From Spirochaetia bacterium (lineage in GTDB: Bacteria; Spirochaetota; Spirochaetia; Treponematales; Breznakiellaceae), in NCBI GenBank assembly GCA_025997795.1, contig BNVB01000067.1, positions 1-11,182 on the forward strand: 11,182 bases of DNA. The letters run 5' to 3'. The notes beneath the pieces are model-generated. The model was not told the origin of the DNA, ran no database searches, and was given only the letters and a program-made list of their open reading frames with translations. Within the stretch, counting starts at the first letter, position 1. The number at the start of each line of letters is the position of its first letter. This document shows, one piece after another, positions 5,315 to 11,182 of the stretch. Made by a program: the position numbers and the translations under genes.

Positions 5315-6147
5315 ACGTTCGCAAATCAATAACAGATACCCTTTCCTTTGCTGTTTTAATTGTTATTACCCTCATTGTTATTTTTCCTATTTGGTGGATT
5401 TTTCGTTCCAGCCTGATGAATAACGCCGAGTTATACGCCTGGCCTCCAAAACTTTTTCCCAGGGATTGGCTTTTTTCAAATTATACCGAAGCCCTTAAAA
5501 GTTTTCCCTTCTGGCGTTACCTTGCCAATACGATGATTATTATTGTTCCTTCCGTACTGGGAGGAACCTTTACCGCCACACTCTGCGGTTATGCGTTTGC
5601 GCGGCTTAGGTTTCCCGGAAAAAAGCTGCTCTTTTCACTTTGTGTGGGATCCATGCTGCTGCCTACCATGGTAACCCTTATTCCCCTCTATGTTATGTGG
5701 ACCCGGGGACTGCATCTGGTAGATTCGTACCTGCCGCTTATTCTGCCCTTTTTCTGCGGCGGCGGCGCTTTTAACATTTTTCTTATCCGGCAGTTTATCA
5801 ATACCATTCCCCGGGAACTTGACGAAGCGGCCCGCATTGACGGAGCGGGGCACTGGACAATATTAACAAGAATTATTGTACCGGCCATTAAACCTGCCAT
5901 GGTAGTGGTGGCCCTGTTGTTGTTTATCCAGTTATGGAACGATCTGTTACAACAAACGGTTTATATCAATTCCACCGAAAAATTTACCATTGCCATAGGA
6001 TTAACCCAGTTCAAGGGATCGCTGTATTCTGATTGGGCAAAAATAATGTGCGCCACCTGTATGGCCTTTGTGCCGGGAATTATCTTTTATCTTATCGGCC
6101 AAAAACAATTTGTTGAAGGCATCGTTTTAACGGGAATGAAAAACTAA
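5311..6147 (+). CDS. ABC transporter permease, MalG/AraQ type (CUT1)
   Basis: A 278-residue inner-membrane permease, second half of the transport channel. Six hydrophobic segments are visible, at about 10-31, 70-96, 106-130, 138-160, 194-213 and 249-267. The EAA loop reads DEAARIDGAGHWTILTRIIV (171-190) followed by Pro191, with Gly180 in the conserved position. Length is normal for the MalG branch. Translation is coupled to the upstream permease by the ATGA overlap and supported by AAGGGGG six bases before the ATG. A 25-base gap follows before the GH51 gene. Confidence 0.95.
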   Translation: MNVRKSITDTLSFAVLIVITLIVIFPIWWIFRSSLMNNAELYAWPPKLFPRDWLFSNYTEALKSFPFWRYLANTMIIIVPSVLGGTFTATLCGYAFARLRFPGKKLLFSLCVGSMLLPTMVTLIPLYVMWTRGLHLVDSYLPLILPFFCGGGAFNIFLIRQFINTIPRELDEAARIDGAGHWTILTRIIVPAIKPAMVVVALLLFIQLWNDLLQQTVYINSTEKFTIAIGLTQFKGSLYSDWAKIMCATCMAFVPGIIFYLIGQKQFVEGIVLTGMKN

Positions 6148-6172
6148 GGGACACGTTCCCCCAGGACATTTT

Positions 6173-7690
6173 ATGAAAGCAAACTTGACCCTGCACAGGG
6201 AATTCTCCATTGGAGAAACGGACAAACGGATTTTTGGCTCCTTTATTGAGCATCTGGGCCGGGCGGTTTATACAGGCATCTACGAGCCGGAACACCCGGA
6301 AGCGGACAGCAGCGGTTTTAGGAACGATGTGGCTCATCTGGTAAAAGAACTGGGTGTTTCCCTGGTTCGTTATCCCGGGGGAAACTTTGTTTCCGGGTAC
6401 AACTGGGAAGACGGCGTGGGGCCCCTTGAAAAACGGCCCATGCGGCTGGACCTTGCCTGGAATACCAAAGAATCCAACCGTATAGGTACCAACGAATTTG
6501 CCCAATGGGCAAAAAAGATAAATGCCGGTGTGATGATGGCGGTAAACCTGGGAACCCGCGGCCCGGAAGCGGCGGGAAATTTGGTGGAATACTGTAACTT
6601 TGAAGGCGGAACCTACTGGAGCGATCTGCGCCGGAGCCATGGCGTTTCCCGGCCCCATGGCTTCAAACTCTGGTGCCTGGGAAACGAGATGGACGGCCCC
6701 TGGCAGATAAACTGCCGCAGCGCCGATGAATACGGCAAAATCGCAGCAGAAACCGCAAAACTTATGAAGCGGATTGATCCTTCCATAGAACTCGCGGCCT
6801 GCGGCAGTTCCTACCCCGCAATGCCAAGTTTTGGCAGCTGGGAAGAAACAGTGCTTGATCATGTTTATGATTATGCAGACTATATTTCGCTCCACATGTA
6901 TTTTGCCAACAAAGAAAACGATACCCCCAACTTCCTTGGCCGCAGCCTGGAGATGGACAGCTTTATAAAAACTACTGCGGGAATCTGCGACCTGGTAAAG
7001 GCAAAAAAGAAAAGCAAAAAAACCGTGCAGCTTTCATTTGATGAATGGAACGTGTGGTACCACAGTAACGATGCGGACACAAAAATTGAAAAATGGACCG
7101 AAGCGCCGCCCCTTTTGGAAGATATCTACAACATGGAAGATGCGCTGGCAGCGGGCTGTATGATCATTACCCTCTTAAAAAATGCCGACAGGGTAAAAAT
7201 TGCCTGCCTTGCCCAACTGGTAAATGTTATTGCTCCCATCATGACTCAAAAAGGCGGCCCTTCCTGGCGGCAGACAATCTTTTATCCGTTTATGGAGGCC
7301 TCCCGCTGGGGACGCGGAACGGTACTTCGCTGTCCGGTAAAGGTGGATTGTTACGATTCAACAGAATACAGTGATGTGCCGTATCTTGAAACTGTTGCTG
7401 TTTATAATAAAGAAAAAGGCGAAATAACCATTTTTGCTGTAAACCGGAATTTGGAAGAAGTTTTGGAACTTGAAGCCGAAATAGCCGGCTTTGGGGATCC
7501 GGTCCTTTTGGAACACCGCACCCTTTATCACCGGGATCTTAAGGCCTGTAACTCCGCCCGGGAAGAAACGGTAAAACCCGCCGTACAACAGGGCGGTAAA
7601 CTTGAGGGTAAGAGCGGGGCAAAACAACTGGAACTTGTTCTTCCTCCCGCTTCCTGGAATGTGATACGCCTTGGAGGTCAGAACCAATAA
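6173..7690 (+). CDS. abfA: GH51 alpha-L-arabinofuranosidase, cytoplasmic
   Basis: A retaining exo-enzyme that releases terminal alpha-L-arabinofuranose from arabinan, arabinoxylan or arabino-oligosaccharides. At 505 residues it has the length of the Geobacillus AbfA type. The N-terminal barrel starts with RIFGSFIEHLGRAVYTGIYE (19-38) and contains RYPGGNFVSGYNWEDGVGP (66-84). The acid/base is Glu172 in the motif GNEMDGPWQ, and the nucleophile is Glu291 in SFDEWNVWY. The C-terminal beta-sandwich covers about 385-505. There is no signal peptide, so it acts on imported oligosaccharides. AGGA lies six bases before the ATG. The TAA overlaps the next ATG by one base. A lysine-rich run, KAKKKSKK (276-283), precedes the nucleophile strand and looks like a loop variation. 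Confidence 0.96.
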   Translation: MKANLTLHREFSIGETDKRIFGSFIEHLGRAVYTGIYEPEHPEADSSGFRNDVAHLVKELGVSLVRYPGGNFVSGYNWEDGVGPLEKRPMRLDLAWNTKESNRIGTNEFAQWAKKINAGVMMAVNLGTRGPEAAGNLVEYCNFEGGTYWSDLRRSHGVSRPHGFKLWCLGNEMDGPWQINCRSADEYGKIAAETAKLMKRIDPSIELAACGSSYPAMPSFGSWEETVLDHVYDYADYISLHMYFANKENDTPNFLGRSLEMDSFIKTTAGICDLVKAKKKSKKTVQLSFDEWNVWYHSNDADTKIEKWTEAPPLLEDIYNMEDALAAGCMIITLLKNADRVKIACLAQLVNVIAPIMTQKGGPSWRQTIFYPFMEASRWGRGTVLRCPVKVDCYDSTEYSDVPYLETVAVYNKEKGEITIFAVNRNLEEVLELEAEIAGFGDPVLLEHRTLYHRDLKACNSAREETVKPAVQQGGKLEGKSGAKQLELVLPPASWNVIRLGGQNQ

Positions 7691-9615
7691 TGAAACAGTC
7701 TTTACCCCTTTCTACAGTACATATAAACGATTCCTTCTGGAACCGGTATACCGCCCTTATCCCCAATAAGGTTATCCCCTATCAATGGGAAATTCTTAAC
7801 GACCGTATTCCCGATGCCCCTCCCAGCTGCTGCCTTAAAAATTTCCGCATTGCCGCGGGTGAAGAAACGGGTGAACGGAAGGGAACGGTTTTTCAGGATT
7901 CCGATGCCGCCAAGTGGCTGGAAGCGGTTGCCTACAGCCTGGCCGGCAAACCCGATCCTCAACTGGAAAAAACCGCCGATGACGTGATCGATCTTATCGG
8001 CAGGGCCCAGGAAGCGGATGGTTATTTAAACACCTATTTTTCGCTTAAGTACCCCGGAGAAAAATGGAAAAACCTTACCGAAGGCCACGAACTGTACTGT
8101 GCCGGACATTTTATTGAAGCGGCGGCGGCTTATTATGAAACCACGGGGAAAAAAGCTTTTCTTGCTATTGTATGCCGCCTGGCGGATCTTATCTGTAAAA
8201 CCTTCGGTCCCGCCAAGGATCAAATCCACGGTTATCCGGGACATCCGGAAATAGAGCTGGCCTTGGTAAAGCTGTACCGGATAAGCGGGAACCGTTCTTA
8301 TCTTGATACAGCCAAATACTTTGTGGAAGAGCGGGGTCAGGAACCAAATTATTTTATTGAAGAAATGAAACGTCCTGGTTTTAGGCGGATCTTTCCGGAA
8401 TTTTCCGCTTACGATCCGGCCTATTCCCAGTCCCACCTTCCGGTACGGCAGCAGGATACCGCCGAAGGACACGCAGTCCGGGCGGTATATCTTTACTGCG
8501 CCATGGCAGACCTGGCGGAAATTTATTCGGACAAGGAACTCCTGGAACGCTGTGTTATCCTTTGGAACAATATTGTCCAAAAGCGGATGTTCGTTACCGG
8601 AAGCATTGGCTCATCAGGGTTTTGGGAACGTTTTACCGTAGATTACGATCTTCCCAACGATTCAAACTATTCCGAAACCTGCGCATCCATAGGGCTTGCC
8701 CTTTTTGGTCTTAGAATGGCCAGGATCACCGGCGACGGCTCCTACATTGATACGGTGGAACGGGCGCTCTACAACACCATCCGTGCCGGAATCTCCCTGG
8801 AAGGGGACCGGTATTTTTATGTTAATCCCCTGGAAGTCTGGCCGGAAAACTGCATAAAACACAGTTCCCGTTCCCATGTAAAACCGGTCAGGCAGAAATG
8901 GTTTGACTGCGCCTGCTGTCCAACCAACGAAGCCCGGACTTTGACAAGCCTGGGACAGTACATCTATTTTAAAAATGACAACGGCCTTTTTATCAACCTG
9001 TTTATACAAAACGAAACTTCTTTTGATCTAAACGGAAACAGCGTAAACCTTTCCCTTACCACCGATTATCCCCGCACCGGAAAGATCCGTATTGCCATTA
9101 AAGCCCGGGAAATTTCGTTTTCTCTTCATATACGAATTCCCGGTTTTGCGGATGATTTTTCGGCGGCCCTTAACGGTAAGCATATAAACGTGGAAAAACA
9201 AAAGGGGTATATTACTATAGACCACATCTGGGACGATGACGAAGTTATGGTACAGTTTTCCCTTAAGCCCCGGCTTATTTATGCCAACCCCCTGGTACGC
9301 CAAAACTGCGGCAAAATCGCTCTGGCCCGGGGGCCGGAAATTTACTGCCTGGAAGAAACCGACAACGGCGGGAACCTCTCGGCCCTGTCCCTGGACCCCC
9401 AGTCTCCCCTGGAAGAAGATTGGCGGCCGGATCTTTTTGGGGGTACCATGGTAATCAAGACCAGAGGGAAAAAACTTGCCCAAAGCAAAAACCCCGAATC
9501 CTTTTTTGAAAAAAATCCCCCCAAACCGGAAACAGCCGAACTAAGCGCCGTACCCTACGGCCTTTGGGGCAACCGCGGCGCCGGAGAAATGCTTGTGTGG
9601 ATTCGGGGAATGTAA
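7690..9615 (+). CDS. GH127 beta-L-arabinofuranosidase (HypBA1-like, former DUF1680)
   Basis: A 641-residue enzyme close in length to Bifidobacterium HypBA1 (658 residues), which cleaves beta-1,2-linked L-arabinofuranose from plant hydroxyproline-linked arabino-oligosaccharides. The active-site set of that family appears complete: Glu313 in FWERF as acid/base, Glu329 and Cys331 in SETCASIG, and Cys409-Cys410 in DCACCPTNEAR. Cys409 would be the zinc-bound thiolate nucleophile. The 16-residue spacing between Glu313 and Glu329 equals that of Glu322 and Glu338 in HypBA1. An (alpha/alpha)6 barrel spans about 1-420 and beta-sandwich domains follow. There is no signal peptide, so it is cytoplasmic. 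Its ATG overlaps the GH51 stop (TAATG), with GGAGGT 11 bases upstream, a slightly long spacing. It is the last gene of the operon. Related DUF1680 subfamilies (GH142, GH146) differ in linkage, so exact specificity is inferred. Confidence 0.92.
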   Translation: MKQSLPLSTVHINDSFWNRYTALIPNKVIPYQWEILNDRIPDAPPSCCLKNFRIAAGEETGERKGTVFQDSDAAKWLEAVAYSLAGKPDPQLEKTADDVIDLIGRAQEADGYLNTYFSLKYPGEKWKNLTEGHELYCAGHFIEAAAAYYETTGKKAFLAIVCRLADLICKTFGPAKDQIHGYPGHPEIELALVKLYRISGNRSYLDTAKYFVEERGQEPNYFIEEMKRPGFRRIFPEFSAYDPAYSQSHLPVRQQDTAEGHAVRAVYLYCAMADLAEIYSDKELLERCVILWNNIVQKRMFVTGSIGSSGFWERFTVDYDLPNDSNYSETCASIGLALFGLRMARITGDGSYIDTVERALYNTIRAGISLEGDRYFYVNPLEVWPENCIKHSSRSHVKPVRQKWFDCACCPTNEARTLTSLGQYIYFKNDNGLFINLFIQNETSFDLNGNSVNLSLTTDYPRTGKIRIAIKAREISFSLHIRIPGFADDFSAALNGKHINVEKQKGYITIDHIWDDDEVMVQFSLKPRLIYANPLVRQNCGKIALARGPEIYCLEETDNGGNLSALSLDPQSPLEEDWRPDLFGGTMVIKTRGKKLAQSKNPESFFEKNPPKPETAELSAVPYGLWGNRGAGEMLVWIRGM

Positions 9616-9627
9616 CACAAGAGGACT

Positions 9628-9667
9628 GCTTCCTGTCCGGCGATACTATCGCAGGAAGCGTTATTTC
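9628..9667. terminator. Hairpin between convergent GH127 and clpB genes
   Basis: GCTTCCTG (9628-9635) pairs perfectly with CAGGAAGC (9652-9659). An inner stem CGAT/ATCG (9641-9644 with 9648-9651) closes a 3-base loop and leaves a 5-base bulge, TCCGG, on one side. On the plus strand a weak T-rich tail (TTATTT) follows and runs into the clpB stop codon. On the minus strand the hairpin begins one base after the clpB stop, with only a poor T-run. It probably ends both transcripts, perhaps with help from Rho. Confidence 0.65.
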
Positions 9668-11181
9668 CCGCTCCGCTTAAAGGCCAAACCTTCGCCCTTG
9701 CCTTCCGGTTTATCGGCGCTTACCGTATCCCCTTCTTTTATTTTTCCGGCAATGATAGCCTTTGCCAGGGGATTTTCCATTTCTCCCTGAATGGTCCGCT
9801 TAAGGGGCCGCGCTCCAAAGAGGGGGTCGTAACCCCGTTCGGCCAGGTAGGCTTTGGCGGCGGGAGTAAGCTTTAGCGTAATCTTCCGTTCGGCAAGACG
9901 TTGGGCCAGCCGGCTTAACTGAATCTCTACAATTTTGCCAATTTCTCCCTTACCCAGGCGGTTAAAAATTACCGTCTCGTCAATGCGGTTAAGGAATTCC
10001 GGCCGGAAGCTCTGTTTTAAAAGTTCCATCAAAGCGGCCTTTATTTCGTCCTGCTTTTTTGCCCCCAGAATTAAATCGGAACCCAGGTTGCTTGTCATAA
10101 CGATGATCACATTTTTAAAGTCCACCACCCTGCCCTGTCCGTCGGTTAAGCGGCCGTCGTCAAGGATTTGCAGGAACACGTTAAACACTTCCGGATGGGC
10201 CTTTTCGATTTCATCGAAAAGGATCACGCTGTAGGGGCGGCGGCGTACCGCTTCGGTAAGCTGCCCGCCCTGTTCATAACCAACATACCCCGGCGGCGCC
10301 CCAATAAGGCGGCTTACCGAGTGTTTTTCCCCGTACTCGCTCATGTCTATCCGGGTAAGGGCCTTTTCGTCGTTAAACAAAAAGTCCGCCAGGGTTTTTG
10401 CCAGTTCGGTTTTTCCCACACCGGTGGGACCCAGAAAAAGAAAACTGCCCAGCGGTTTGGCGGCATCGGAGAGCCCTGCCTTGTTCCGCCTAATGGCATC
10501 CGCCACGGCGGACACGGCGGCATTTTGGCCAACCACCCGTTGTTCCAGGACCTGTTCCAAATCAAGGTACTTTTGCAGTTCCCCTTTCAGCATCTTTGAT
10601 ACGGGAATCCCCGTCCAGGTACTTACCACTTGGGCAATGTCTTCCTCGCTTACCTCTTCCCTTAAAAGCGCTGCGCCCGCGCCGTTACCGGCGGCGTTAC
10701 CGGCACCGGCTGCGTTACGTTTTTTTTCCATTTGGTCCGAGAGGGCCTTGAGTTTTTTCTGCGCTTCGGGAATTCTTCCGTGTTTTACCTCGGCGGCTTT
10801 GGAAAGATTTCCTTCCCGTTCCCAGCGGGTTTCTTCTATTTTAAGTTCTTCTATCTGCTGTTTTATTTCCCGGATCTTCTGGATGTCTTTTTTCTCTCCT
10901 TCCCAGCGGGCGGTCATGGCGTCCCGCTCGGCAGTTAAGTCGGCAATTTCTTTTTCCAGTTTACCCAGCCGGTCTTTGGAAGAGGTATCTTCCTCCCGGG
11001 ACAGGGCCTGCCTTTCTATAGAAAGCTGCAGCAGTTTTCGTTCCAGTTTGTCCAGTTCGGTGGGACGGGAATCAAGTTCCATCTTTAAACGGCTGGCCGC
11101 CTCATCCACCAGGTCAATAGCTTTGTCGGGCAGAAAACGGCTGGTGATATACCGGTCCGAGAGCGTTGCCGCCGCTACCAG
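9661..11181 (-). CDS. clpB: ClpB disaggregase, C-terminal half (cut by window edge)
   Basis: The frame is open to the right window edge, showing 506 codons of an AAA+ chaperone that threads proteins out of aggregates with DnaK. The visible part starts at the end of the first ATPase domain (LSDRYITSRFLPDKAIDLVD). The coiled-coil M domain follows, from about DEAASRLKMELDSRP through the HGRIPEAQKKLK segment. The second ATPase domain has Walker A GPTGVGKT, Walker B VILFDEIEKAH, the pore segment GAPPGYVGYEQGG and sensor motif MTSNLGSDL. The C-terminal D2-small domain (YDPLFGARPLKRTIQGEMEN) comes last. The M domain is full length, which separates ClpB from ClpA and ClpC. An Ala/Gly/Asn-rich linker (AAGAGNAAGNGAGAALL) joins the M domain to the second ATPase domain where most homologues have a shorter charged stretch. 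The protein ends in a Gly/Lys-rich tail. Confidence 0.97.
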   Translation of the reverse strand: MVAAATLSDRYITSRFLPDKAIDLVDEAASRLKMELDSRPTELDKLERKLLQLSIERQALSREEDTSSKDRLGKLEKEIADLTAERDAMTARWEGEKKDIQKIREIKQQIEELKIEETRWEREGNLSKAAEVKHGRIPEAQKKLKALSDQMEKKRNAAGAGNAAGNGAGAALLREEVSEEDIAQVVSTWTGIPVSKMLKGELQKYLDLEQVLEQRVVGQNAAVSAVADAIRRNKAGLSDAAKPLGSFLFLGPTGVGKTELAKTLADFLFNDEKALTRIDMSEYGEKHSVSRLIGAPPGYVGYEQGGQLTEAVRRRPYSVILFDEIEKAHPEVFNVFLQILDDGRLTDGQGRVVDFKNVIIVMTSNLGSDLILGAKKQDEIKAALMELLKQSFRPEFLNRIDETVIFNRLGKGEIGKIVEIQLSRLAQRLAERKITLKLTPAAKAYLAERGYDPLFGARPLKRTIQGEMENPLAKAIIAGKIKEGDTVSADKPEGKGEGLAFKRSGK

Positions 11182-11182
11182 G

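Noticed and set aside
6148..6160. GGGA-CACGT-TCCC hairpin between the second permease and the GH51 gene
   Set aside because: Only four pairs and no T-run, so it is too weak to call as a terminator or processing site.
6092..6895. Long minus-strand ORF antisense to the GH51 gene
   Set aside because: The sense frame has all GH51 catalytic motifs. The antisense protein looks like random composition.
7001..7022. A6 and A7 runs in the GH51 gene as a frameshift or slippage site
   Set aside because: The reading frame continues intact through the Glu291 nucleophile to a normal length, and no alternative-frame product makes sense.

Overview
The window reads as ordinary bacterial chromosome of moderate GC content. 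Coding density is high and strong GGAGG-type ribosome sites are common. The organism cannot be fixed from the sequence alone. A Phe-rich lipobox (FFFAC) on the binding protein, a plant-polysaccharide operon and the general codon style are compatible with a gut or sediment spirochaete (Treponema-like), but this is a low-confidence guess; an anaerobic Bacillota would also fit. Conserved markers (tyrS, clpB) are intact where visible.

Layout. Positions 1-79 hold the last codons of an unrecognised plus-strand gene. Positions 80-422 are a gene-free convergent spacer with a (GA)10 tract at the stop codon and two 89-bp direct repeats. Positions 423-2769 (minus) hold tyrS preceded by a LacI-family repressor gene, probably in one transcription unit. 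Positions 2770-3038 are a divergent control region with a clear sigma-70-type promoter, two related LacI-type operators, an AT-tract block and a hairpin with a T-run in the leader. Positions 3039-9615 (plus) are a five-gene operon: lipoprotein sugar-binding protein, two CUT1 ABC permeases, a GH51 alpha-L-arabinofuranosidase and a GH127 beta-L-arabinofuranosidase. Positions 9628-9659 form a hairpin between convergent genes. Positions 9661-11182 (minus) are the C-terminal half of clpB, cut by the window edge.

How it works together. The binding protein and permeases most likely import short L-arabinose-containing oligosaccharides. The GH51 enzyme removes alpha-linked and the GH127 enzyme beta-linked L-arabinofuranose; both lack signal peptides, so they act in the cytoplasm. 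The divergent LacI-family protein is the likely repressor, released by arabinose or an arabino-oligosaccharide. No ATPase and no L-arabinose catabolic genes lie in the operon, so these must be supplied from elsewhere. The pairing of alpha- and beta-arabinofuranosidases suggests plant hydroxyproline-linked arabinans (extensin type) as one candidate substrate. No wholly new system is evident. The most interesting points are the substrate logic of the operon, the operator pair and leader hairpin, the coupling of tyrS to a sugar repressor, and the repeat-bearing convergent spacer.
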